This document shows positions 1 to 8,299 of a stretch of 64,000 bases of DNA, in pieces (within the stretch, counting starts at the first letter, position 1; each line of letters starts with the position of its first letter). The notes under the pieces were generated by a model. It was not told the DNA's origin and did not search any database. It saw only the letters and a list, made by a program, of their open reading frames with translations. The DNA is taken from assembly GCA_025934775.1 (NCBI GenBank), contig JAICWO010000018.1, forward strand, positions 1 through 64,000. Reading direction: 5' to 3'. Source of the DNA: Gemmatimonadaceae bacterium (GTDB lineage: Bacteria; Gemmatimonadota; Gemmatimonadetes; Gemmatimonadales; Gemmatimonadaceae). The position numbers were made by a program, and so were the translations under genes.

Positions 1-111
1 ATCCGGGGATCTTCGCGTGTGTGCCACTCCCCCCGGCTTATCGCAGCTTACCACGGCCTTCCTCGCCTCCGTGTGCCCAGGCATCCCCCACATGCCTTCG
101 CTCGCTTGACT
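1..111 (-). rRNA. rrl: 23S ribosomal RNA, 5' end (partial)
   Basis: Read on the minus strand, this is the conserved start of bacterial 23S rRNA: a GTCAAGCG-like 5' end, then GGGGATGCCTGGGCAC (cf. the GGTGGATGCCCTGG block of E. coli) and the GAGGCGAGGAAGG...GCTGCGATAAGCC block. The mature 5' end is placed near 111 by comparison with E. coli; the rest of the gene lies to the left of the window. No 16S rRNA or tRNA follows on its 5' side. Confidence 0.9.
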
Positions 112-563
112 ACAACATGCTGTGTCAAGCAAAGCACGCGCATTGAGTGCAATCCTTAATTACGAAATCATCGATCGAGCACGGCGTCATCCGCCTCGCT
201 CGCTCGACGAGGATTCACTTCCCACGATCTACCTGAATTTCAGTTGTCAAACAGCGGTGTCGTCCATCGACTCGCCACACGTCGAACGCGGATCGAACGT
301 CGTTCGAAGCTTTCGGGGCGAGCCGTGAATTGTATTCGTTCGGTGATCGATCTTCAAGTGCCCGATCAACGCACTCGAGGCAACGCGCCGCGTCAACGCA
401 GCCGCACGCGCACCATCACGCATCGATCACGCATCATCACGCATCAGGCGCTTCGCTCTCGACGGTAACCGCGGCGCGCCAGTGCGTTCCTGTCTACACT
501 TCGCCGCATCCGTGCGTTCCACCGCGCGTCTTCACCCACACACTCTTCTCACCTCGCTGCCGC
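112..563. other. 23S leader and divergent intergenic region
   Basis: This 452-base gap lies between the 23S 5' end (minus) and the RlmI-like gene (plus). On the minus strand it holds a promoter-like pair (329-357) and a stretch at 241-256 resembling the TTTGACAACTGAA sequence often found before 23S genes (BoxA-like). At 104-128 a short inverted repeat (CTTGAC...GTCAAG) flanks the mature 5' end. Three near-copies of TCACGCATCA lie at about 419-449. No tRNA and no convincing ORF are seen. Confidence 0.6.
329..357 (-). promoter_or_regulatory. Promoter of the free-standing 23S rRNA gene
   Basis: On the minus strand TTGAAG (357-352) and TACAAT (334-329) are separated by exactly 17 bases, a good sigma-70-type match (4/6 and 5/6). 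The start would be near 322, giving a leader of about 210 nt. This agrees with the 23S gene being transcribed separately from any 16S gene. Confidence 0.6.
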
Positions 564-1730
564 ATGTACGATGTCGCCGTCGTGTCCGCCAAAGGCGCGC
601 GCCGCTGGCTGCTCGGCCATCCGTGGATCTACCGCGGCGATGTCGCGGAGCGACCCGCTACGGCCGCGGGCGCCGTTCGCGTCCACGACCATCGTGGAAA
701 GTCGATCGGCGTTGCACTCTGGAGCCCGACGTCCGAGATCTCCCTCCGCATGGTCGATCGCGATGCGAACGCCACACTCGATCATGCGTGGTGGCGGGCC
801 CGCGTTGGCGCGGCGGTCGCGCGGCGCGCGCCGCTCACCGAGGATGCATCGGCGTTTCGTCTCGTGCACGGCGAGGCCGACGCGCTGCCCAGCCTGATCT
901 GCGATCGATACGACGCCTGGATCGTGGTGCAGCTCATGAGCGCGGGGCTCGAGGCGTTCCGCGGCACCATCGTCGACGTGCTCTCGGAGCTCATCCAGCC
1001 GCGCGGCATTCTCGCGCGCAACGACGTGCCGCTTCGCGCCAAGGAGCGGCTGCCCGTCGGCGTCGAGCTATTGGCGGGTGAGGTGCCCGAAGAGATCGAG
1101 GTGCACGAGCATGGCGTACGCTTCATCGCCGCGCCGTGGACGGGCCAGAAGACGGGCGCCTTTCTCGACCAGCGCGAAAATCGCGTGCTCATCGGGGAGC
1201 ACGCACGCGGCCGCGCGCTCGACTGCTTCAGCTATCACGGCTCGTTCGCGCTGCATCTCGCCCGGCGCGCGAAATCCGTCGTCGCGCTCGACGCCTCCGG
1301 CGAGGCCCTTCGGCGCGCCGCGGACAACTGCGCGCGGAACGGCCTCACGAACGTGGAGCTCGTCGAAGGCGACACGTTCGATTTTCTGCGCGCCCAGCAG
1401 AGCGCGGGCGCGCGCTTCGACACCATCGTGCTCGATCCGCCGGCGTTCGCCAAGACGAAGGCATCGCTGCCGGCCGCGATGCGCGGCTACAAAGAGATCA
1501 ACCTGCGGGCGATGAAGCTGCTGGCCACGAACGGCGTGCTCTTCACCGCGAGCTGCAGCTTCCATCTCGGCAAGCCGCTCTTTCTCGAGATGCTGCGCGA
1601 CGCGGCCGCCGACGCCGGCCGACGAATGGCGATCCGCGCGATCACCGGCCAGCCGCTGGACCATCCGGAAGTCGTTACGATTCCAGAAACAGGATACTTG
1701 AAAGGCGCCCTGCTCGAGGCGCTCGACTAG
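564..1730 (+). CDS. RlmI-like class I rRNA large subunit methyltransferase
   Basis: Protein of 388 aa. An N-terminal PUA-like domain (about residues 1-75, with GHPWIYRGDV) binds RNA. A Rossmann SAM domain follows (DCFSYHGSFAL, then VVALDASGEAL, and VLDPPAFAKTK). The TASCSFHL segment fits the catalytic Cys motif of the RlmI family, which makes m5C1962 in 23S rRNA. The ATG at 564 starts exactly at the PUA domain; an in-frame extension upstream is low-complexity and not conserved-looking. It is divergent from the 23S rRNA gene, a fitting but possibly accidental neighbour. The family is clear; the exact target base is inferred. Confidence 0.88.
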   Translation: MYDVAVVSAKGARRWLLGHPWIYRGDVAERPATAAGAVRVHDHRGKSIGVALWSPTSEISLRMVDRDANATLDHAWWRARVGAAVARRAPLTEDASAFRLVHGEADALPSLICDRYDAWIVVQLMSAGLEAFRGTIVDVLSELIQPRGILARNDVPLRAKERLPVGVELLAGEVPEEIEVHEHGVRFIAAPWTGQKTGAFLDQRENRVLIGEHARGRALDCFSYHGSFALHLARRAKSVVALDASGEALRRAADNCARNGLTNVELVEGDTFDFLRAQQSAGARFDTIVLDPPAFAKTKASLPAAMRGYKEINLRAMKLLATNGVLFTASCSFHLGKPLFLEMLRDAAADAGRRMAIRAITGQPLDHPEVVTIPETGYLKGALLEALD

Positions 1731-2503
1731 CGCCGCTGGCAGTTGGGGCAGAAGTAGGTGGAGCGGCCAGCCTGCGTGATCCGTTCGATCGGCGTCCGGC
1801 ACCGGCGACACGGCTTGCCGGCCCGATCGTACACCGCGAGGCGCACGACCGAGTCGTCGGTGTAGCGGGCGCCGGTGGCGGCCTTGATCACCTTGCGAAT
1901 CGCGGCAAGGAGCGCCCGCGCGTCCGACAGGGACACCGCCGACGCGCGGCGCCGCGGCGAGATCTTCGCATGCCAGAGCGCTTCCGCCGCGTAGATGTTG
2001 CCGAGACCCGCGATCACGCGCTGATCGAGCATCACCGGCTTGATCGGGCCGCGGCGCCGCGCGAGCGCGGCGTGCAGCGCGTCCGGCGTGAGCGATTGGT
2101 CCGACGGCTCCGGCCCGAGTCCAAGCTCGAGCGGCGCGCCGCGCGGGTGCAGATCGAGCGTGCTCAGCATGCGCGGATCGTCGAGCACGGCGCGGCTACC
2201 ATCCGTGAACGCGATCGAAGCGCGCGCGAATCGCGGCAGCGCATCCGACTCGCGGCCGAGCACCCAATCGCCGGTCATGCGAAAGTGCGCGTGCAGGGTG
2301 CGCCCGTCGTCGAGCAGCACGAGCTGGTGCTTGCCGCGGCGCACGACGTCGGCGATGCGCGCGCCGCGCAACGATCGCAGTCTCGACGGCGAGATGCGAC
2401 GCGCGAGGGCGGGATGGAGCAGCGCGATCTTGGCGATGGTCTTGCCGACCGTCGCGGCGCGCAACCGTTGCACAGCGGATTCGACTTCCGGGAGTTCGGG
2501 CAT
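1727..2503 (-). CDS. mutM: Formamidopyrimidine-DNA glycosylase (Fpg/MutM)
   Basis: Protein of 258 aa, slightly shorter than E. coli MutM (269). It begins with the diagnostic MPELPEVE, whose Pro after Met is the catalytic nucleophile and whose Glu is catalytic. It ends with a four-Cys zinc finger (CRRC...FCPNC). It removes 8-oxoguanine and ring-opened purines and cuts the resulting abasic site in base excision repair. Its stop overlaps the convergent methyltransferase gene by 4 bases. Confidence 0.95.
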   Translation of the reverse strand: MPELPEVESAVQRLRAATVGKTIAKIALLHPALARRISPSRLRSLRGARIADVVRRGKHQLVLLDDGRTLHAHFRMTGDWVLGRESDALPRFARASIAFTDGSRAVLDDPRMLSTLDLHPRGAPLELGLGPEPSDQSLTPDALHAALARRRGPIKPVMLDQRVIAGLGNIYAAEALWHAKISPRRRASAVSLSDARALLAAIRKVIKAATGARYTDDSVVRLAVYDRAGKPCRRCRTPIERITQAGRSTYFCPNCQRR

Positions 2504-2600
2504 GGCGGACGCAGAACGGTTGACCGGCGCTTCCGTGTCGAGGCAAGTTGCACGCGTGGCTTCTCCGACTCAATCCGTGCGCGCGCGCCAACAGCACGCC

Positions 2601-3461
2601 ATGTCCGGCCGCTCGCCCGACGTGCGCCGAACGCTCGCCGTCGTACTCGCCCTCAACGCCGTCGTCGCGATCATCAAGGTCGGCGTCGGACTCCACACCG
2701 GCGCGCTCACCGTTCTCGGCGCTGCGCTGGAGTCGGGGCTCGACATGTTCAACAACGTGATCGGCATGGTGCTGGTCGCCGTCGCCGGCCGCGCGCCCGA
2801 CGAAGAGCATCCCTACGGGCACGACAAGTTCGAGACGCTCGGCGCGCTGGGCATCGTCGGGTTCCTCTCGATCTCGTGCTTCGAGCTGCTGCGCGAAGGG
2901 GTCACGTCCATGGTGCGCGGCAGCACGCCGCGGCACATCGGCGCCGGAGAGATCGCGCTCATCTGCGCGACGCTGGTCGTGAACGTATTCGTCGTCGCGT
3001 TCGAGCGCGGACGCGGGCGCCGGTTCGGCAGCGCGTTTTTGCTGGCGGACGCGGCGCACACCGCGAGCGACATCCTCGTGACGCTCATGGCGCTCGCGTC
3101 GCTCGTACTGTCGCTGCTCGGGCTCATCTGGCTCGACGCCGTGCTCGCGATCGGCGTCGCGCTCATCATCGCGTGGAGCGGCGTGCAGATCCTTCGCGAA
3201 TCGATCCCGATTCTCGTCGATCAACGCGCGATCGAGGCGAGCGCGCTGCGCGCCGTCGTCCTCGGCGTGAGCGGAATTCAGGACGTGCGTGCGGTCCGGT
3301 CGCGATCGACTGCATCCGGGCAGCTCTTCGCCGAAGTGACGATCAGCGTGTCCGGCGAAACCACCGTCGATCGCGCGCACGAATTGGCCGACGCGGTGGA
3401 GGCGGCGATCGAGCGCGAGTTCGGCACGTCCCAGGTCACCGTGCACATCGAGCCGGCATAA
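2601..3461 (+). CDS. Cation diffusion facilitator (CDF) family transporter
   Basis: Protein of 286 aa with about six membrane spans. It has the CDF signature near the start (GALTVLGAALESGLDMFNN), HPYGHDKFE after span 2 and DAAHTASDI in span 5; the His/Asp residues form the metal site. A cytoplasmic C-terminal ferredoxin-like domain ends in TVHIEPA. It probably exports divalent metal (Zn, Fe, Mn or Co; specificity cannot be read). The ATG at 2601 is preferred because the alternative at 2502 overlaps the divergent mutM start and leaves no room for a promoter. Confidence 0.9.
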   Translation: MSGRSPDVRRTLAVVLALNAVVAIIKVGVGLHTGALTVLGAALESGLDMFNNVIGMVLVAVAGRAPDEEHPYGHDKFETLGALGIVGFLSISCFELLREGVTSMVRGSTPRHIGAGEIALICATLVVNVFVVAFERGRGRRFGSAFLLADAAHTASDILVTLMALASLVLSLLGLIWLDAVLAIGVALIIAWSGVQILRESIPILVDQRAIEASALRAVVLGVSGIQDVRAVRSRSTASGQLFAEVTISVSGETTVDRAHELADAVEAAIEREFGTSQVTVHIEPA

Positions 3462-3520
3462 GCACTTGCGCCACAAGGCGTCACGTCTAGCTTACGCGGC
3501 ATCTTTCACCGCACCTCGGC

Positions 3521-4312
3521 ATGGCCCGACCGACGCGCTCCCTCAAGTACGAGTACGAGCTGTTCGTCGAACAAGAGATCGAGAATTACAAGGAGTCGGT
3601 GCCGCGCAGCGTGCTGCTGAGCATCGGCGACGACGCGGTGTCGGCACTCTCGGCTGAGCCACAGTTGGCGCTGACCGAGCTGCTCCTCTGTGAGGAAGTC
3701 GATCGCATCATCGTGAAACGACTGCGGCTGCCGAGCTACGACACGTGGCGCCGCCGGCGTGTGAAGCTGCTCGACGAGCTCCGGCGTCCCGAGCATTGGG
3801 GTCTTCGTCCGGATGATGTGCTGGTGCGCGCCCTTCCATCGTCGAACGAAGGGCGCGTTCTCGTTGCGGGAGCGATGGACGAGTCATCGGCGCTCTACCT
3901 CGCGGCGAATGGCTGCGACGTGACCACGCTCGCCGAGGGGTTCGATGCGCTCGAGCGAGTGATGCAGGCGGCGATCGGTGCGGGGCTGTCGGGACGAGTG
4001 CACGCGCACCTCGCCGATCTCGCGAGCTGGCAGCCCGAGACTCCGCTCAACGCGGTGATCGTGAATCCGCAGGTGCTCGCGAGCCTCTCGGCGAACGAGC
4101 GCGCGCGTGTGATCGACGTGCTGCAGAGCGCCACCATGGACGGCGGCGTGCACCTCGTGCAGACGATCGTCTCGTCGGGGCGCGCCGGCGGCGGCGCGAC
4201 GGGCGCGATGTCGCTCGAGGAGCTCCGCAGCCAGTACCGCGGATGGGACGTGACGATCGAACGGGGAGACGGCCGCGGGAAGACGTTCATGGCGCGCAAG
4301 GGTGCGGCATAG
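3521..4312 (+). CDS. Uncharacterised protein with a degenerate methyltransferase-like fold
   Basis: Protein of 263 aa, not recognised as a named family. Residues 1-105 are helical and charged, with a conserved-looking PSYDTWRRRR segment. From about residue 107, GRVLVAGAMDESSALYLAANG looks like a class I SAM-binding beta-alpha unit. It is followed by HAHLADLASW, then LNAVIVNPQVL at the usual motif IV place, and a beta-strand-rich end. The glycine loop is weak (VAGAMDES rather than GxGxG), so catalytic activity is uncertain. A strong terminator follows at 4363, so it is probably monocistronic. Confidence 0.7.
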   Translation: MARPTRSLKYEYELFVEQEIENYKESVPRSVLLSIGDDAVSALSAEPQLALTELLLCEEVDRIIVKRLRLPSYDTWRRRRVKLLDELRRPEHWGLRPDDVLVRALPSSNEGRVLVAGAMDESSALYLAANGCDVTTLAEGFDALERVMQAAIGAGLSGRVHAHLADLASWQPETPLNAVIVNPQVLASLSANERARVIDVLQSATMDGGVHLVQTIVSSGRAGGGATGAMSLEELRSQYRGWDVTIERGDGRGKTFMARKGAA

Positions 4313-4362
4313 CCCGTCTCGATTCGACGCTAGCGTGTCGAATCGCATTGTATCAAAGCGAC

Positions 4363-4395
4363 ACAGGCCGGCGATCTCGCCGGCCTGTTCGTTTT
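4363..4395 (+). terminator. Rho-independent terminator
   Basis: A perfect 11-bp stem (ACAGGCCGGCG / CGCCGGCCTGT) with an ATCT loop is followed by TCGTTTT. It lies 50 bases after the methyltransferase-like gene. Confidence 0.85.
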
Positions 4396-4565
4396 GCAAG
4401 TATTTGAAAATCAGCAAGTTGCAATTTCGCTCGCTCTGGCACTGGCACTGCTTAGGTCCCGGTCGTGGCGAAGCAAGCGTCACAGCCGTCCGCGGCCGAT
4501 TCGACGACCCCGTTCTCGTCAGTCGGTCGCGGACGGGCTCACCGAGGAATCGAGACTTCTACTAT

Positions 4566-4721
4566 ATGAAGGACAGCATCAGCAGTGTGAGCGAGCAGGA
4601 GCCGATCGGCATCGTCATCTCGCGTGGAACGCGCCAGGAGGCGGTCCCGATGTTCTTTGCGTACGTGTGGGCACCGGCGCCGGAGGACACGGACTCGCTG
4701 GAGGTACCGAGCGCGGCGTAA
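4566..4721 (+). CDS. Small hypothetical protein (51 aa)
   Basis: A 51-residue ORF starting MKDSISSVSEQ and ending in acidic DTDSLEVPSAA, with a central hydrophobic FFAYVWAPAPE segment. It stands between two terminators (4363 and 4741), and the second lies 20 bases after its stop, which argues that this is a real transcribed unit. The longer in-frame extension upstream runs through the first terminator and is unlikely. Function unknown. Confidence 0.55.
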   Translation: MKDSISSVSEQEPIGIVISRGTRQEAVPMFFAYVWAPAPEDTDSLEVPSAA

Positions 4722-4740
4722 TCGCGGCACGGTATGGAAA

Positions 4741-4777
4741 AGCGGCGCCACTCGGCAGCGAGTGGCGTCGCTTTTTT
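4741..4777 (+). terminator. Rho-independent terminator
   Basis: A 14-bp nearly perfect stem (AGCGGCGCCACTCG / CGAGTGGCGTCGCT) with loop GCAG is followed by six T. Confidence 0.93.
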
Positions 4778-4802
4778 ATTGTTCTCTAAATCCATGCGGT
4801 AG

Positions 4803-4837
4803 AAAAAAAAGAAGCCGGCGCGAACGCCGGCTTCTTT
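4803..4837 (-). terminator. Rho-independent terminator of the lysine-rich miniprotein gene
   Basis: A perfect stem (GAAGCCGGCG / CGCCGGCTTC, loop CGAA, extended by A/T pairs) is followed on the minus strand by a run of eight T. It lies about 20 bases after the stop of the 34-aa gene and faces the plus-strand terminator at 4741. Confidence 0.93.
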
Positions 4838-4855
4838 GAACACGAACGTCGCGAA

Positions 4856-4960
4856 CTAGCGACGGCCCTTCTTGGCGGACTTGCGGGCGGTCTTCTTGCG
4901 AGCGCCGCCCTTCTTCGCAGCCTTCTTCCCGCCCTTACGGGCACCTTTCTTTGCAGCCAT
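4856..4960 (-). CDS. Tiny lysine/alanine-rich DNA-binding-like protein (34 aa)
   Basis: The protein begins MAAKKGARKGGKKAAKKGG and continues with ARKKTARKSAKKGRR; over half is Lys/Arg, as in bacterial histone H1-like tails. A GGAGAG Shine-Dalgarno sequence lies 6 bases before the ATG at 4960, and a strong terminator follows, so it is a complete gene despite its size. The longer in-frame ORF (to 5038) lacks such a site. It probably binds nucleic acid by charge. The AKK-rich end of the NYN protein encoded at 9832-11724 is similar in composition. Confidence 0.75.
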   Translation of the reverse strand: MAAKKGARKGGKKAAKKGGARKKTARKSAKKGRR

Positions 4961-5718
4961 GGTGATCTCTCCATATCTGGAGGTTCGTGCTCTCATCCGA
5001 TCCCCCGGTGGATCGGCGAGACGACGGCCGTCACGCACTGGCTCACGCCATGTTCGCTTCGACCGCCGCTACGCGCATCTCCGCGGAGACACGCGAAGTC
5101 CGTGGCCCTGCACCAGCATCATGCCCAACGACGCACTGAATCATCGCCGCGTCACGCGACGCGTCCTCCGACGCGTCCTGCGAGGAGTCGCGCGACACAT
5201 CACGAGCGCTGCCATCGCGCATTGAATTTTCGGTGAGCTCGCCGCCGCGGAAGAAGAACGATGCGGCTGGCGACATTCGAGGGGAGACGAGAGCGGCGGC
5301 CGCGTGGCGACCGTTGGAGATGTCGATGGCGATTCGTGTACTCGCCGTCATTGTCGTCGACTGCTCGTGCTCTCGTCGAGCCTGAACCACGCAGTACCCT
5401 CGTGCCGTTTCTCGAGTCGCGCGTCGCGGCGTTCGGCGCCGTGCGCGATTAGTCATCTAACGCGAATATAGGATTGACGTTTTCCACACGCAATAGCACG
5501 CCGCGTAATCCGTGATCGCCATCGGCATCGCGCGATCGTCATCGCGCCGCGTTCGCATCATGCAGAACGTGCACCACGACTGCGGAAATCGTCGAATTCT
5601 CTCTCGACGCGCACACACTTCCCTGCTCCATCGTGGTATGCGAGGTTTCGAGCGCGGAGCGCCGCGCCGCCACGACGCGCGACCGCAGACACACTACACA
5701 CCGCATGCGAGGCGCCGA
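4961..5718. other. Long intergenic region without a recognised gene
   Basis: Between the minus-strand miniprotein and tdh lie 758 bases. They include a degenerate tandem stretch around 5140-5200 (repeated GACGCGTCCT-like units) and an A+T-richer spot at about 5455-5500 that could carry promoters in either direction. ORFs here on both strands are low-complexity and lack ribosome sites. The two upstream regions (miniprotein and tdh) must both lie here. Confidence 0.5.
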
Positions 5719-6744
5719 GTGAAAGCGCTTGTGAAAGCCACGGCCGCCGCCGGATTCGTGCTCGAGGACGTTCCGGTGCCGGCTATTCGAGAAGACGAAG
5801 TACTCATTAAGGTCCGACGCGCCGGCGTATGCGGCACGGACGTGCACATCTACGAGTGGGACGCGTGGGCACAGGGACGCGTGAAGCCTCCCATCGTGGT
5901 GGGCCATGAATTCGCGGGCGAAGTGGTGCAGGTTGGACGGCTCGTGACCGACGTGCACGAGGGCGATCGTGTGACCGCGGAAGGCCACATCGTCGACGGC
6001 CGGTGCCTCCTCTGCCGGACGGGCAACTCACACGTCTGCCCGCACACCAAGATCATCGGCGTCGACCGCGACGGCTGCTTCGCCGAGTACATCGCCATGC
6101 CGGCGACGAACGTCTGGCATCTCGACGACAACATCTCGTTCGACATCGGCGGCATTCACGATCCGATGGGCAACGCGTTCCACACCGCGCTCACGGCCGA
6201 GATTCCCGGCGCCACGGTGCTGGTGACCGGCTGCGGACCGATCGGCATCTTCGCGGTCGGCATCTGCAAGGCGGCGGGCGCGTCGCGCATCATCGCGTCC
6301 GACGTCAACGAGACGAGGCTCGCTCTCGCGAAGCAGATGGGCGCGCACGACGTCGTACATCCGAACGAAGCCGAGGCGGTGGTGAAGCGCCACACCGACG
6401 GACTCGGCGTCGATGTCGTTCTCGAGATGTCGGGCGTGCCGAGCGCGATTCATCAGGCGTTCGCCCTGGTGCGCGTCGGCGGCCGCGTGCAGATGCTCGG
6501 CATTCCGTCGAAGAAAGTCGACATCGATCTCGCGACAGAAATCATCTTCAAGGGCCTCACCGTGTACGGCGTCGTCGGCCGCCGAATGTACGACACGTGG
6601 CTCATGATGACACGCTTCCTGCGTTCGGGGCAGTTCGATCCGTCGCCGGTCATCACGCACCGCTTCCCGCTCGAGGGCGCCGACGAGGCGATCCGCGCCA
6701 TCAAGTCGGGCGAGGCGGGCAAAGTCATCTTTGAAATAGCTTGA
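5719..6744 (+). CDS. tdh: L-threonine 3-dehydrogenase
   Basis: Protein of 341 aa, the same length as E. coli Tdh. It oxidises L-threonine with NAD+ to 2-amino-3-ketobutyrate. Visible features: catalytic-zinc motifs (AGVCGTDVHIYEW, VGHEFAGEV), a structural-zinc lobe (RCLLCRTGNSHVC), and a Rossmann nucleotide site (VTGCGPIGIFAVG). The GTG at 5719 is chosen because it aligns with the usual MKAL start; no ATG lies nearby. One structural zinc ligand is unusual: Asp stands where the first Cys of the lobe normally is. The next gene, kbl, completes the pathway. Confidence 0.95.
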   Translation: MKALVKATAAAGFVLEDVPVPAIREDEVLIKVRRAGVCGTDVHIYEWDAWAQGRVKPPIVVGHEFAGEVVQVGRLVTDVHEGDRVTAEGHIVDGRCLLCRTGNSHVCPHTKIIGVDRDGCFAEYIAMPATNVWHLDDNISFDIGGIHDPMGNAFHTALTAEIPGATVLVTGCGPIGIFAVGICKAAGASRIIASDVNETRLALAKQMGAHDVVHPNEAEAVVKRHTDGLGVDVVLEMSGVPSAIHQAFALVRVGGRVQMLGIPSKKVDIDLATEIIFKGLTVYGVVGRRMYDTWLMMTRFLRSGQFDPSPVITHRFPLEGADEAIRAIKSGEAGKVIFEIA

Positions 6745-6745
6745 T

Positions 6746-6780
6746 GGTTCGTGGTCCGTGGACCGTGGACCGTCGACGGG
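6746..6780. repeat. Heptanucleotide repeat between tdh and kbl
   Basis: Five consecutive 7-base units fill the tdh-kbl spacer: GGTTCGT, GGTCCGT, GGACCGT, GGACCGT, CGACGGG. The repeat ends ten bases before the kbl start. Confidence 0.85.
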
Positions 6781-6789
6781 GAGATCTCA

Positions 6790-7998
6790 ATGTCGATCAA
6801 TACGAACTTCACCAACTCGCTGCAGAGCATCCTCGATCAGCTCAAAGCGGATAAGGTCTACAAGACCCTCAACTACCTCGAGACGCCGCAGTCGGCGCGC
6901 GTGCGCATGGAAGGACGCGGCGAGGTGCTCATCTTCTCGTCGAACAACTATCTCGGGTTGAGCGACGAGCCGTCTGTCATTCAAGCCGGAATTGACGGAC
7001 TGAAGACGTTCGGCGCCGGCACGGCGAGCGTCCGATTCATCTGCGGCACGTACACGGTGCATCGCGAGCTCGAGGCCGCCCTCGCGCGACTCGTCGGCTG
7101 CGAGGCGTCGCTCTCGTTCGTCGCGGCATGGAACGCGAACGAGGCGTTCACGGGCACGATCGCGCAGGAGGGCGACTTCGTCATCTCCGACGCGCTCAAC
7201 CATGCGTCGATCATCGACTCGATGCGGCTCGCGAAGGCAATCTCCAAGTGCACGACGGGCGTCTACAAGCACGCCGACATGGACGACCTCCGCGCAAAGC
7301 TCGCGGAACAGAAGTCGGCGAAGCGGCGGTTCATCTGGACGGACGGCGTGTTCTCGATGGAGGGCGCGATCGCGAATCTCCCCGACATTCTGCAGATCGC
7401 GCGCGAGACGGACTCCGTCGTCGTCGTCGACGACTCGCACGCCACCGGAGTGCTCGGGAAGAACGGCCGCGGCACCGCGGAGCATTACGGCGTGCTCGGT
7501 GAAGTCGACGTCATCACGTCCACGCTGGGCAAGGCGCTCGGCGGAGCGGCCGGCGGCTTCGTCGCTGGATCAGCCGCGGTGGCGGATTATCTCACGCAGC
7601 GCGCGCGTCCACAGCTCTTCTCGAACGCGCTTCCAGCGACGGTCGCGTCGAGCGCACTGCAGGCGGTGCGCGTGCTCGAGCAGCACCCGGAGCGCGTGCA
7701 GAAGCTGCGCGACAATACGACGTACTTCCGCGAGCAGATCACCGATGCAGGGTTCAAGCCGATCCCGGGTGAGACGCCGATCGTACCGATCATCATTGGC
7801 GAAACCGCGGCGGCGATTCAGATGAGCAACATGCTGCTCGACGAAGGCGTGTTCGTCACCGGCTTCGGTTTTCCGGTCGTGCCGCAAGGCACCGCGCGGG
7901 TGCGCTGCCAGATTTCAGCGGCGCACTCCACCGACGACATCGATCAGGCCGTGCGCGCATTCAAGAAAGTCGGCGCTACGCTCGGCATCGTACGGTGA
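6790..7998 (+). CDS. kbl: Glycine C-acetyltransferase (2-amino-3-ketobutyrate CoA ligase)
   Basis: Protein of 402 aa. A PLP enzyme of the alpha-oxoamine synthase family: it splits 2-amino-3-ketobutyrate with CoA to glycine and acetyl-CoA. SSNNYLGL near the N-terminus, DDSHATGVLGKNGRG and the PLP-lysine segment STLGKALGGAAGG are visible. The ATG at 6790 has a GGGGAG ribosome site 6 bases upstream. With tdh it forms the threonine-to-glycine route. The 3' end overlaps the convergent gene by 23 bases. The related KAS/BioF members cannot be strictly excluded, but the tdh partner settles the call. Confidence 0.95.
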   Translation: MSINTNFTNSLQSILDQLKADKVYKTLNYLETPQSARVRMEGRGEVLIFSSNNYLGLSDEPSVIQAGIDGLKTFGAGTASVRFICGTYTVHRELEAALARLVGCEASLSFVAAWNANEAFTGTIAQEGDFVISDALNHASIIDSMRLAKAISKCTTGVYKHADMDDLRAKLAEQKSAKRRFIWTDGVFSMEGAIANLPDILQIARETDSVVVVDDSHATGVLGKNGRGTAEHYGVLGEVDVITSTLGKALGGAAGGFVAGSAAVADYLTQRARPQLFSNALPATVASSALQAVRVLEQHPERVQKLRDNTTYFREQITDAGFKPIPGETPIVPIIIGETAAAIQMSNMLLDEGVFVTGFGFPVVPQGTARVRCQISAAHSTDDIDQAVRAFKKVGATLGIVR

Positions 7999-8299
7999 TG
8001 ATGAGGCGCTTGTAGCTGGCGACGTCGTCCCCGGCCACGTGAGCGACGACGGCGCCGCATCGCCCTCCCTCCAGCATCCACGGCACCAGCCACGCGTTCA
8101 CGTCGGGCGAGAGATGCCCGATGACGTCACCGCCGGGCGCGTGCACCCAGACATTTGGATCGTCGGTGCCCGGCGGGTCGGGGACGAGGATCAACCGGTC
8201 GCCCGCTCGCAAGCGATGCACCACGTCGGTGCGCCGGGCAAAGACGGTTCCGTAGACCGGTGTTTCGAACTCTTTGCTGCCAGGAAGGATGGATGACAT
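7976..8299 (-). CDS. Small HIRAN-domain-like protein
   Basis: Protein of 107 aa. The middle (RLRAGDRLILVPDPPGTDDPNVW..., then GDVIGHLSPDVNAWLVPWM, then KRLIITV) follows the HIRAN pattern: a basic strand, a P-x-DP-N-V motif, G-x-[IL]G-[YH]L and a terminal strand. HIRAN domains bind DNA ends or damaged DNA, usually attached to helicases or nucleases; free-standing ones are known but poorly studied. The 3' end lies antisense to the last 23 bases of kbl. The assignment rests on pattern only. Confidence 0.6.
   Translation of the reverse strand: MSSILPGSKEFETPVYGTVFARRTDVVHRLRAGDRLILVPDPPGTDDPNVWVHAPGGDVIGHLSPDVNAWLVPWMLEGGRCGAVVAHVAGDDVASYKRLIITVRCRA

Noticed and set aside
419-449. Short tandem TCACGCATCA repeats as operators
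   Set aside because: Only three imperfect copies, no symmetry and no known regulator nearby; listed in the region description only.
122-468. Small plus-strand ORFs over the 23S leader
   Set aside because: They lie over a non-coding leader and promoter and have no start signals or homology-like segments.
1136-3490. Very long Arg-rich ORFs in other frames (e.g. 1136-3490 plus, 2196-3476 minus, 23404-25980 minus)
   Set aside because: They overlie genes with clear motifs, are Arg/Ala-rich frame shadows typical of high G+C and have no domain content.
5043-5456. ORF on the minus strand with RD/SRD repeats
   Set aside because: Low complexity, no ribosome site, no recognisable fold; reflects degenerate repeats around 5140-5200.
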